64,000 nucleotides of DNA from an uncultured Thermotogae bacterium. GTDB lineage: Bacteria; Thermotogota; Thermotogae; Mesoaciditogales; Mesoaciditogaceae. Location of the stretch: contig CAJXLN010000004.1 in assembly GCA_913056255.1 (NCBI GenBank), positions 1 to 64,000 of the forward strand, read 5' to 3'. The notes beneath the pieces were generated by a model that was given only the letters and a program-made list of their open reading frames with translations, did no database searches and was not told the origin of the DNA. This document shows positions 56,270 to 64,000 of this stretch, in pieces. Both the position numbers and the translations under genes were made by a program. The stretch's first letter is position 1; each line of letters opens with the position of its first letter.

Positions 56270-56800
56270 ATGGTTTTTTCAGGAACAACCGTTGTGACTG
56301 TCAGAAAAGGCGGAAAAACCGTAATGGCAGGAGACGGACAGGTAACGCTTGGAGAAACGATCATGAAAGCTACTGCCAAAAAAGTTAGAAAGCTTGGAGA
56401 TGGCAAAGTAATTGCTGGTTTTGCCGGGTCTGTAGCCGATGCTTTTACACTTTTTGAGAGATTTGAGATAAAGCTCAATAAATCGAACGGTATTCTCATG
56501 CGTGCCGCCGTGGAATTAGCTAAAGATTGGAGGACTGATAGGGTCCTTCGAAGACTCGAAGCACTCCTCATGGTTGCAGATATTGAAAGTATTTTGTTGA
56601 TATCCGGGAATGGGGATATAATTCAACCGGACGAACCGATAATGTCGATAGGTTCAGGTGGTTCTTATGCACTCGCAGCGGCAAGGGCGCTTTATCGAAA
56701 TACCGACTTGAATGCTCGAGAAATAGCAACGAAGGCCTTGGAAATTGCCGGAGAGATTTGCATATACACGAATTCGAACATAACGGTTGAAGAACTTTGA
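56270..56800 (+). CDS. hslV: ATP-dependent protease subunit HslV
   Basis: HslV is the proteasome-like peptidase of the HslUV complex. The 176-residue protein starts [13 protein letters not shown], so processing before a threonine would give the catalytic N-terminal Thr. [10 protein letters not shown] and [14 protein letters not shown] are family motifs. ATG 56270 follows GGGAGGTGA. The hslV stop lies 14 bases before the preferred hslU start. Confidence 0.95.
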   Translation: MVFSGTTVVTVRKGGKTVMAGDGQVTLGETIMKATAKKVRKLGDGKVIAGFAGSVADAFTLFERFEIKLNKSNGILMRAAVELAKDWRTDRVLRRLEALLMVADIESILLISGNGDIIQPDEPIMSIGSGGSYALAAARALYRNTDLNAREIATKALEIAGEICIYTNSNITVEEL

Positions 56801-56814
56801 AGGAGGCGCTTGAA

Positions 56815-58203
56815 TTGAGTTTGAATATAGACGAATTAACTCCGCGTCAGATAGTAACCGAACTCGATAAATACATTGTAGGACAAAATGTAGCTAAAAA
56901 GTCAGTTGCTATAGCGCTCAGAAACAGGATCAGAAGAATGAAATTGCCAAAAGAAATGCAACGAGATGTGATTCCGAAGAACATTCTTATGGTGGGACCT
57001 ACGGGTGTTGGAAAAACTGAAATAGCCAGAAGATTGGCTCAGCTCTCAGGTTCACCTTTCATAAAGGTTGAAGTTACACGTTACACCGAAGTTGGCTATG
57101 TTGGAAAGTCGGTGGAATCCATAATTCGAGATCTCGTTGAAGCAAGTGTTAACACCGTCAAATCAGAAATGATGCAAAATGCAGAGGAAGACGCGAAAAA
57201 AGCGGTCGAAGAACGCATACTAGATGCCATTGTTCCAGAAAGTGTTGTGAAAAAACAACAGCCTGGATTTCTCAATTTCTTCCAGAATCCACAACGGACA
57301 ACGATTTCTCCAGAAGCTCACAGAAACGCAAGGGCAAGGCGCAACGAAATGCGTGAAAGGCTTAGAAATGGAGAGCTCGAAGATATGGAAATAGAGATAG
57401 ATCTGGAAGATAACACGCCGATGATGCCTGTTATTGGCGGCGTGAATATGGAAGAGATGAACATCGATCTTCGAGACATGTTTGGAAGCATGATGCCCAA
57501 GAAGATGAAACACAAGCGTGTTAAAGTTAAGAATGCACGACGCTTGTTGCTCCCAGTCGAATCAGAGAAAATGATCGATAAAGACAGCATGATTCAAGAA
57601 GCACTCAAACGCGCACAATACAAAGGAATCGTCTTTTTGGATGAATTCGATAAGATAGTGGCTAACAATTCAAAAAGTGGTATAGATGTTTCAAGAGAAG
57701 GTGTTCAAAGAGATCTTTTGCCGATAGTTGAAGGAACTAATGTCACGACTAAATACGGTATGGTAAAAACCGATTACGTGCTTTTCATTGCGGCAGGAGC
57801 ATTTCATCTATCAAAACCTTCTGACCTTATTCCAGAAATACAGGGACGTTTCCCCATAAGAGTTGAACTTGATGCGTTAACTCAAAAAGATTTTGAGAGG
57901 ATTCTCGTTGAGCCTGAAAATTCTTTGATAAAACAGTACAAAGCTCTGCTCGCAACGGAAGGTGTAGATGTGCAATTTGTTGAGGATGGGATATCCGAGA
58001 TCGCGCGTATGGCGCACGAAATGAACGAAAAGCAGGAAAATATAGGAGCAAGGAGACTTTACACGATCGTCGAAAAACTTATGGAAGACGTATCATTTGA
58101 GGCTCCGGATATCGAAGGACCTGTGATGGTAAATAAAGAATTCGTTGAGAAAAAGCTCGGTGATCTCATTAAAAATGATGACCTGAGTTCTTACATACTT
58201 TAA
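56815..58203 (+). CDS. hslU: HslUV protease ATPase subunit
   Basis: HslU unfolds substrates and feeds them to HslV. The 462-residue AAA+ protein has [16 protein letters not shown] (Walker A), the I-domain (about 110-240, glutamate- and methionine-rich), VFLDEFDKI (Walker B) and sensor 2 near GARRLYT. It ends in LSSYIL, the C-terminal tail that inserts into HslV. TTG 56815 is preferred with GGAGG eight bases upstream. Confidence 0.95.
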   Translation: MSLNIDELTPRQIVTELDKYIVGQNVAKKSVAIALRNRIRRMKLPKEMQRDVIPKNILMVGPTGVGKTEIARRLAQLSGSPFIKVEVTRYTEVGYVGKSVESIIRDLVEASVNTVKSEMMQNAEEDAKKAVEERILDAIVPESVVKKQQPGFLNFFQNPQRTTISPEAHRNARARRNEMRERLRNGELEDMEIEIDLEDNTPMMPVIGGVNMEEMNIDLRDMFGSMMPKKMKHKRVKVKNARRLLLPVESEKMIDKDSMIQEALKRAQYKGIVFLDEFDKIVANNSKSGIDVSREGVQRDLLPIVEGTNVTTKYGMVKTDYVLFIAAGAFHLSKPSDLIPEIQGRFPIRVELDALTQKDFERILVEPENSLIKQYKALLATEGVDVQFVEDGISEIARMAHEMNEKQENIGARRLYTIVEKLMEDVSFEAPDIEGPVMVNKEFVEKKLGDLIKNDDLSSYIL

Positions 58204-58235
58204 ATCAAACGAAAAAATCAAAGGGAGAGTTGTAG

Positions 58236-59552
58236 ATGTTTGAGAACATTGATGAGAAGCAAAACGTTAAGACTGTAAAGGTTACTTTGCCTCATGAAGA
58301 TGTAGAAAAAGCGAGAAATAACGCGTATGCGGATATTTCTAAAAATATAAAAGTTAAAGGATTCCGAACTGGCATGGTTCCACGGAAACTGTTGGATGCA
58401 ATAATAGGAATGGAAAAAATAAACGGAATGGTCAAAGAAATTCTTGCCGACTGGGCCATGGATAAACTTTACGCTGACGAAAAGTTCCAGGAACTGAACC
58501 TCATGTTGCCTCCAGCTCTCACATCGATTGACATGGGAAAGAGCGCCGACGTGATTTTTGAACTTCACAGCTACCCAAATGTCACGGTTGACTCTGAAGC
58601 CATAGGGGAAATAGAAATTCCACCGTTAAGCGATGAAGATATAGAAGAGAATGTAAACAGGCAACTTCAAAATATGCGTGAAGAAAATGCCATACTTGAA
58701 CCAAAGGGAGAAGAAGAAACCATAGAGATTGGCGATCAGGTAGAAGCAGAATACCACGTACTGGGCACTGACAAAAAGCCAAAAGAAGTTGAAATCGTTG
58801 TAAAAGATCCCAAAGAAGGTAAGATATTTAGAGATCTTATCGGTAAAAAAGCTGGTGATACAATTGAATTTGAGGAAGGAACTGGTGAAGATAAAACCAA
58901 GTACTCCATGATCGTAAAACGCGTGTACAAACGGAAATTAGCGAATTTGGACGACGATTTTGCGAAAATGGTTGATAATGAAGTGCAAACTCTTGCGGAT
59001 TTGAAAATAAAATTGCGCAAAGAGATCAGAGAATCTCTGGATAAGATCATAAAAGAAGGCGAAATAAACGCGATCCTTAAGAAACTTACAGACAAGACCA
59101 AGCTTGATATGTCCGAGCATTCTTTGGATTTGTTCATAAATCATGTGATCTCACGTCAAAAAGAAAAAAAAGAGTACGAAAAATCACTCAAAGACTTCAA
59201 TGGGAATGAAGAAGCTTACCGTGACACTTTGAAGAAAGAGATCACGAGCTATTTAAAACTCAAAGGTGCAGTTGAAAAAATCGCGAAAGAGAAGGGAATA
59301 GAAGTTTCAGAGGATGAGATTTTTGAAAAGGCCAAGGAGTACTACAAATCTTCTGGAATGAGCGATGAAAGACTCAAAGTTATCCTTTCGAAAGACAAAG
59401 ATTTCTACAATCGAGTGAAGAACGACTTGCTCCAGCATAAAGTCGCAGAAGAGCTTCTTAAGACCGCGAAAGTAGTCGTTATGGATGCAACAGAAGAAGA
59501 GAAAAAAGAAGCCGATGAGATCCACGAAGAGGAGGAAAAAGGTGATGAGTGA
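58236..59552 (+). CDS. tig: Trigger factor
   Basis: Trigger factor is the ribosome-bound folding chaperone. The 438-residue protein has the N-terminal ribosome-binding signature [11 protein letters not shown] near residues 40-50, a central PPIase (FKBP) domain (about 160-240) and a long helical C-terminal domain. GGGAGAG precedes the ATG. It overlaps clpP by eight bases. The tig-clpP-clpX order is classical. Confidence 0.95.
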   Translation: MFENIDEKQNVKTVKVTLPHEDVEKARNNAYADISKNIKVKGFRTGMVPRKLLDAIIGMEKINGMVKEILADWAMDKLYADEKFQELNLMLPPALTSIDMGKSADVIFELHSYPNVTVDSEAIGEIEIPPLSDEDIEENVNRQLQNMREENAILEPKGEEETIEIGDQVEAEYHVLGTDKKPKEVEIVVKDPKEGKIFRDLIGKKAGDTIEFEEGTGEDKTKYSMIVKRVYKRKLANLDDDFAKMVDNEVQTLADLKIKLRKEIRESLDKIIKEGEINAILKKLTDKTKLDMSEHSLDLFINHVISRQKEKKEYEKSLKDFNGNEEAYRDTLKKEITSYLKLKGAVEKIAKEKGIEVSEDEIFEKAKEYYKSSGMSDERLKVILSKDKDFYNRVKNDLLQHKVAEELLKTAKVVVMDATEEEKKEADEIHEEEEKGDE

Positions 59553-60153
59553 AAAGATAAAAGACCAAAATGTACCGATAGTTATCGAGACTACTGGTCG
59601 AAGTGAGCGTGCGTATGACATCTATTCCCGCTTGCTCAAAGACAGGATAGTATTCGTTGAGGGAACTATTAACGAGTACACTTCCAGTCTTGTAGTTGCA
59701 CAACTTCTGTTCTTAGAAGCTCACGATCCGGACAAAGAAATTTATCTCTACATAAATTCTCCTGGTGGAAGCGTTACGGCAGGGATGGCCATATACGATA
59801 CAATGCGTTTCATAAAGTGTGATGTTGTTACAACTGCAATAGGTCAAGCAGCTTCCATGGCAGCGGTTCTTCTTACGGCAGGTACGAAGGGAAAACGTTA
59901 TTCACTTCCACATGCCTCTATAATGATTCATCAACCGTTGGGCGGCACTGAGGGCCAGGCAGTTGATATAGAAATTCGTACAAAAGAGATTGTAAGACTC
60001 AAACACGAATTGAACAACATCATCTCGTTGCATACCGGTCAACCTTTTGAAAAGGTTGAAAAAGACACTGACAGGGATTTCTTCATGACTCCTCAGGAAG
60101 CTCTTGAATATGGATTGATTGATAAAGTTATCTCATCGAAGAGAGAAGCGTAA
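59545..60153 (+). CDS. clpP: ClpP protease proteolytic subunit
   Basis: ClpP is the serine peptidase barrel used by ClpX. The 202-residue protein carries the catalytic serine in GQAASMAA, the histidine in MIHQPLGG, and the aspartate near the C-terminal part of the handle. [11 protein letters not shown] is the oxyanion region. ATG 59545 follows AAAGGTG; a longer lysine-rich frame upstream lies within tig and is rejected. Confidence 0.97.
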   Translation: MSEKIKDQNVPIVIETTGRSERAYDIYSRLLKDRIVFVEGTINEYTSSLVVAQLLFLEAHDPDKEIYLYINSPGGSVTAGMAIYDTMRFIKCDVVTTAIGQAASMAAVLLTAGTKGKRYSLPHASIMIHQPLGGTEGQAVDIEIRTKEIVRLKHELNNIISLHTGQPFEKVEKDTDRDFFMTPQEALEYGLIDKVISSKREA

Positions 60154-60169
60154 GTTTCGGAGGTAAAAA

Positions 60170-61399
60170 TTGAAAAACGAAAAATTCTGTTCTTTTTGTG
60201 GAAGGCCATCATCTGAAGTTAACAAATTGATAGCGGGACCAAAAAACATTTACATTTGTGATGAATGTGTTGAACTCTTTCACGATATACTTCACGACAA
60301 TCCAAAAATGAAATCGGTTAACTCCAAAGATCTCAAACATCTTCCGGGTCCTATGGAGATAAAATCCGAACTTGACAAGTACGTGATAGGGCAAGAGAAG
60401 GCAAAAAAAGTGATAAGCGTCGCCGTTTATAATCATTACAAGCGTGTTTTTATGGGTAAAAAATTCGACGATGTTGAGATAGAGAAGTCTAACATTTTAC
60501 TGATAGGACCTACTGGTGTTGGAAAAACGCTGATTGCACGGGTATTGGCAAAAATACTGGATGTTCCATTCGCAATAGCAGATGCCACGCCTTTAACAGA
60601 ATCAGGATACGTTGGTGAAGATGTTGAAAACGTTGTACTTCGGCTCTTACAGGTTGCGAATTTCGATGTGGAACGTGCTAAGCATGGGATCATTTACATA
60701 GATGAGATCGATAAAATTGCTCGAAAATCACAGAATGTTTCAATTACGAGAGATGTTTCTGGCGAAGGTGTTCAACAGGCCTTACTCAAAATAGTTGAAG
60801 GAACGATTGCGAACGTGCCACCACAGGGCGGGAGAAAACATCCATATCAGGAATTCATAAAAGTGGACACAACGAATATACTGTTCATTATCGGTGGAGC
60901 ATTCGATGGACTTGAAGAGATCGTTAAATCCAGAATTCAGCAGAGCACCATGGGTTTCAGTGCTAAGATAAAATCCAAGAAAAATGAAAGTGTCACCTCT
61001 CTTCTTAAACAAGTTGTTCCAGATGATCTCGTGCATTATGGGATAATTCCAGAATTCGTTGGAAGGTTTCCGATCACTGCTGCTCTTGAAGAACTCGACG
61101 AGAAACAACTCGTTCGAATTCTCACAGAGCCTAAAAATGCCGTGGTGAAACAGTACAAAAAGCTTCTTGAACTTGATAAAGTGGAATTGGAGTTTGAAAA
61201 TGAGGCGTTGTACGAAATTGCAAAACTCGCAAAGGAGCGCGGCACCGGTGCGAGAGGTCTTAAGAGTGTTATGGATGAAGTCATGATAGATGTGATGTTC
61301 GAAGTTCCGAGTCTTCAAAACGTGCGTCGAGTGATCGTCACTCGTGAAACCGTAAGCAAAGGAAAGAAACCCGTAGTTGAACTCAAAGAGTCTGCCTGA
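60170..61399 (+). CDS. clpX: ClpX ATPase
   Basis: ClpX unfolds proteins for ClpP. The 409-residue protein has the N-terminal zinc domain (CSFCGRP and CDECVEL), then [15 protein letters not shown] (Walker A), YIDEIDKI (Walker B), a long IGF-type loop region near SKKNESVTS, and sensor 2 [12 protein letters not shown]. The start is TTG 60170 with GGAGG six bases upstream. Confidence 0.97.
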   Translation: MKNEKFCSFCGRPSSEVNKLIAGPKNIYICDECVELFHDILHDNPKMKSVNSKDLKHLPGPMEIKSELDKYVIGQEKAKKVISVAVYNHYKRVFMGKKFDDVEIEKSNILLIGPTGVGKTLIARVLAKILDVPFAIADATPLTESGYVGEDVENVVLRLLQVANFDVERAKHGIIYIDEIDKIARKSQNVSITRDVSGEGVQQALLKIVEGTIANVPPQGGRKHPYQEFIKVDTTNILFIIGGAFDGLEEIVKSRIQQSTMGFSAKIKSKKNESVTSLLKQVVPDDLVHYGIIPEFVGRFPITAALEELDEKQLVRILTEPKNAVVKQYKKLLELDKVELEFENEALYEIAKLAKERGTGARGLKSVMDEVMIDVMFEVPSLQNVRRVIVTRETVSKGKKPVVELKESA

Positions 61400-61414
61400 G
61401 CATGGAGGATTAAA

Positions 61415-62401
61415 ATGGCACTGATCCTCGGCATAGAGAGTTCCTGTGATGAGACATCCGTTGCGATCGTTGAGAATGGAGAAAGAATTATCGCTGAAAA
61501 AACCGCATCTCAAGTGGAGATTCACGCTCTTTATGGTGGAGTTGTACCGGAGATAGCTTCGCGCCATCATCTGGAAAACATTTCAGCACTTATGCAAATG
61601 CTTATGGAAGAATCCAAAACAGATCCGAAGTACATATCTGCCATAGCGGTCACACATGGCCCTGGTTTGGCTGGTCCGTTACTTGTTGGCATATCTTATG
61701 CCAAGGCTTTAGCTTATTCGTGGAATGTTCCTCTAATTGCGGTCAACCATATGCTCGGACATCTCAATGCGGTCTTTCTTTTTGACAAAACGATCTCCTT
61801 GCCCTGCATTGTACTTATGGTATCTGGTGCACATACCGAGATAGTGTTAATGGAATCTTTGAGTTCTTACAAGATCCTTGGAAGATCGGTGGACGACGCG
61901 GCCGGAGAATCTTTTGACAAAGTTGCGCGGATGATGGGTCTCGGATATCCGGGTGGACCCGAGATAGAAAAAATCGCCAAAGTGGGAGTGCCGCGTTATC
62001 GATTCCCAAAACCAAAACCAGCATGGAAATACGATTTCAGCTTCAGCGGATTGAAAACGCACGTTAAGTATTTCCTTAGAGACGAACCGAATGTGAAAAA
62101 AGAAGATGTGGCAGCTTCTTTTCAAGAGACAGTGGCAGCTGTACTTGTAGATCGTGCAGTTAAGGCAGCTGAAGAATATTCCATTCAGGATATCGTCGTT
62201 GCCGGTGGAGTGGCTGCCAATTCAGCTTTGAGGGAAAAGGCTTATGAATCTTTTGAAAAAAATGGGATTAAATTCCATTTTCCACCATTGAAGTATTGCA
62301 CTGATAACGCCGTCATGGTGGCGGCTGCCGGTTGGCAAAACTACAAAGCCGGAAAATTTGCCGATCTTTCACTCAATGCAGTTCCAAATCTGGAGGTATG
62401 A
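61415..62401 (+). CDS. tsaD: tRNA t6A37 threonylcarbamoyltransferase TsaD
   Basis: TsaD transfers threonylcarbamoyl to A37 of ANN-reading tRNAs. The 328-residue protein has GIESSCDETS at the N terminus, HHLENI with the metal-binding histidines, VSGAHTEIV, and VVAGGVAANSALR. GGAGG precedes the ATG. TsaB, TsaC and TsaE are not in the window. Its stop overlaps the region of the next start. Confidence 0.96.
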   Translation: MALILGIESSCDETSVAIVENGERIIAEKTASQVEIHALYGGVVPEIASRHHLENISALMQMLMEESKTDPKYISAIAVTHGPGLAGPLLVGISYAKALAYSWNVPLIAVNHMLGHLNAVFLFDKTISLPCIVLMVSGAHTEIVLMESLSSYKILGRSVDDAAGESFDKVARMMGLGYPGGPEIEKIAKVGVPRYRFPKPKPAWKYDFSFSGLKTHVKYFLRDEPNVKKEDVAASFQETVAAVLVDRAVKAAEEYSIQDIVVAGGVAANSALREKAYESFEKNGIKFHFPPLKYCTDNAVMVAAAGWQNYKAGKFADLSLNAVPNLEV

Positions 62402-62403
62402 AA

Positions 62404-63318
62404 TTGAGATTATCGTATGGAAGTGCAAGGTTTCTTGGACTTATAAAATCTGGTCCAATTCTGAACATGAAAACCATTTACACATTATTCGGCGAGAAAT
62501 GTACATTCGATTGCGCTTATTGTGCCCAAGCAAGAACGAGTCGCACTTCAGAGGGAATGCTTTCAAGGGTTGTATGGCCGAAATTCGAAATGGGAGATGT
62601 TGTAAAGGCCATAGAAAGATCTTCTGAGGTGAAACGCATCTGCTTGCAGATCGTCTCTTCGAAAGGTGTCAAAGATGAAGCCTTTTATTTTCTCAGAAGT
62701 GTAAGAAATTTGAAAATTCCGATTTCTGCGAGTGTTAGAATTCTTTCCGAGAAAGAGGGTTTTGAATGGTTTGAGCAGGGAGTGGAAAGATTAGGCATCG
62801 CTACCGATGTTGTGGATGAAAAACTTTACGAATTGTACCGTGGAGGAGAACTTAAAAAACACGTTTCTCTTCTCAAAAAGATGGCTGAGAAGTTTCCGTC
62901 CAGAATTACCACTCATGTGATAGTCGGGATGGGAGAGAGTGAGAAGCAGATGGTCGAGTTTATTCAAAAAATGCACGATATTGGAGTGACAGTTGGATTG
63001 TTTGCCTTCACACCTATCAAAGGCACAAAGCTTGAAAATCATCCAAAACCATCGATTCATTCTTACAGAAGAATTCAGATTGCACGATACCTTATAGAAG
63101 AAAATTTGGCAAATGTGAAGGATTTTAAATTCTCTGAAGTTGGAGAAATAACCGATAGCGGCTTCGATATGAAAAATATCCCGGATAGAGCTTTTATGAC
63201 ATCTGGTTGTCCCGATTGCACACGACCGTATTACAATGAAGAACCCGGCAAGGAGTCATACAACTTTTTTGATAGCATCAAACGTACAAGTTTTGTGGTT
63301 GGGGATAGAAAGGTCTGA
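62404..63318 (+). CDS. Biotin-synthase-related radical SAM protein
   Basis: The roughly 304-residue protein has CTFDCAYC, the radical SAM CxxxCxxC cluster site, near residues 34-41. A TIM-barrel core and a C-terminal CPDCTRPYYN segment follow, suggesting a second metal site. It resembles the uncharacterised biotin-synthase-like proteins of COG2516. TTG 62404 is chosen because GGAGG lies seven bases upstream; ATG 62398 is only one base from it. The product is unknown. It follows tsaD directly. Confidence 0.75.
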   Translation: MRLSYGSARFLGLIKSGPILNMKTIYTLFGEKCTFDCAYCAQARTSRTSEGMLSRVVWPKFEMGDVVKAIERSSEVKRICLQIVSSKGVKDEAFYFLRSVRNLKIPISASVRILSEKEGFEWFEQGVERLGIATDVVDEKLYELYRGGELKKHVSLLKKMAEKFPSRITTHVIVGMGESEKQMVEFIQKMHDIGVTVGLFAFTPIKGTKLENHPKPSIHSYRRIQIARYLIEENLANVKDFKFSEVGEITDSGFDMKNIPDRAFMTSGCPDCTRPYYNEEPGKESYNFFDSIKRTSFVVGDRKV

Positions 63319-63325
63319 ATTGTTG

Positions 63326-64000
63326 ATGAAATATCGTTTTACAAGTCGAATCTTACTTTTAACGATCTTGATCGTGCTTGATTTTGTAGTTTTGGGAGTA
63401 CCGTTGACTTTGATAACAGTACCATCTCAATCTTCAGTTTACGTCAACGATATTCTTGTAGGTCAAACGAATTCAAATGGCGTTTTGAAACTCAACGTGA
63501 ACTTCGGAGCAAAAATCAGGATTGAAAATATAGGTTATTTCCCAAATACATTCTTGTATTCCTCAAATTCCAGGTCAGCAACAGTTGTGGTGAATTTGAA
63601 ACCGATATCCTATCTTTCGTTGAGTTCAAATCCACAAGGCGCGGAAGTTACCGTAGATAGCGATGAAACGGTGATAACGCCGACTACGATTAAGATCGCA
63701 TCTGGAAAACATTCTCTTGTAATATCAAAAAAAGGTTATGTGTCTCAACACCTCACAATTTACGTTAAACCGTTCAGCAAAGCTTCAAAGAATTTTGTGC
63801 TTGAAAGATCGGGAAGAGTGACGATTAGAAGCTTACCAACTCATTCCAATCTTTACATAGACGATGAATTCGCTGGGATGACTCCCATTTCCACCGTGCT
63901 CTCGATAGGCGTTCACACTCTCACAGTTAAAGCACCGGATTATTCAAAGGCTTCGACTTCTCTTACTGTTGCGGAAAATTCGACTTCCATTTCTCTTTTG
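63326..64000 (+). CDS. PEGA-domain membrane-anchored protein (partial, runs off the window)
   Basis: From ATG 63326 (or TTG 63323) an open frame continues to the last base, 225 codons so far. It begins with a basic segment and one hydrophobic helix (LLLTILIVLDFVVLGVPLTLI), a signal or anchor. It then shows repeated PEGA-type units: LSSNPQGAEVTVDSDETVITPTT, then TIRSLPTHSNLYIDDEFAGMTP. PEGA repeats are surface-protein modules of unknown precise role. It lies seven bases after the radical SAM gene. The C terminus is missing. Confidence 0.75.
   Translation, partial: MKYRFTSRILLLTILIVLDFVVLGVPLTLITVPSQSSVYVNDILVGQTNSNGVLKLNVNFGAKIRIENIGYFPNTFLYSSNSRSATVVVNLKPISYLSLSSNPQGAEVTVDSDETVITPTTIKIASGKHSLVISKKGYVSQHLTIYVKPFSKASKNFVLERSGRVTIRSLPTHSNLYIDDEFAGMTPISTVLSIGVHTLTVKAPDYSKASTSLTVAENSTSISLL

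Noticed and set aside
60782-61570. Minus-strand open frame of 262 codons opposite clpX and tsaD
   Set aside because: Both plus-strand genes are certain, and the opposite frame has no recognisable motif.

Overview
This window looks like about 64 kb of chromosome from a Thermotogota bacterium or a close relative. This is inferred from gene content and style. It is fairly AT-rich, with tightly packed operons, frequent TTG and GTG starts, 4-base gene overlaps, a COG2509-type flavoprotein, a prokaryotic SpeD/SpeE pair, an ornithine-fermentation cluster, and one giant gene joining an LptF-type permease to an LptD-like outer-membrane part. No 16S rRNA is present, so the genus cannot be fixed.

The central feature is a probable chromosomal replication origin at about 53.85-54.22 kb, between groESL and a phosphatase gene. 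It holds twelve exact TTTTCCACA boxes (ten on +, two on -), followed by an AT-rich tract opening with TAC triplets like a DnaA-trio. Gene orientation agrees. All 17 protein genes from 31.4 to 53.7 kb are on the minus strand and all 11 genes after 54.3 kb are on the plus strand, so transcription diverges from this point. dnaA itself is not in the window.

Left arm, far to near. At 0.2-3 kb are tldD-tldE. At 3-9 kb are nagB and the cysS-gltX-mnmE translation group. At 9-12.7 kb are a flavoprotein and a spermidine module (XRE-cupin regulator, speD, speE). At 12.7-26.3 kb a long minus-strand run holds nnr, two envelope proteins, ribF-truB-rbfA, a PadR/PhoR/PhoB-type regulatory block, a radical SAM enzyme, ftsH and tilS. 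tRNA-Thr(CGT) follows. At 26.9-31.3 kb is a plus-strand accessory island: an MFS transporter, a PadR-controlled ABC exporter and a cold-shock protein. At 31.4-46.7 kb are pepC, an HD-GYP protein, the ornithine cluster (ord-ortA-ortB-oraS-oraE), a pilus-type ATPase, ftsA-ftsZ, tmk and dnaB. At 46.7-53.7 kb are the LptF-LptD fusion, IS debris, phoU and groESL with a CIRCE operator.

Right arm: one compact run of phosphatase-coaD-ddl-hslV-hslU-tig-clpP-clpX-tsaD-radical SAM-PEGA protein. It combines protein folding and degradation (trigger factor, HslUV, ClpXP) with CoA, cell-wall and tRNA-modification genes. The last gene runs off the window.

Non-coding mobile sequence is the second theme. A dispersed repeat of about 90 bp with conserved small hairpins occurs four times (4-93, 3395-3501, 10385-10642, 26772-26861). 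The copy at 3.4 kb is the right end of a complete 436-bp MITE-like element with near-perfect terminal inverted repeats and five internal units of about 49 bp. The copy at 10.4 kb is split by a 143-bp insertion that folds into a long hairpin. A separate 385-bp element at 51.27-51.65 kb has perfect 17-bp terminal inverted repeats and transposase-like debris. An IS200/IS605 remnant lies at about 50.0-50.4 kb.
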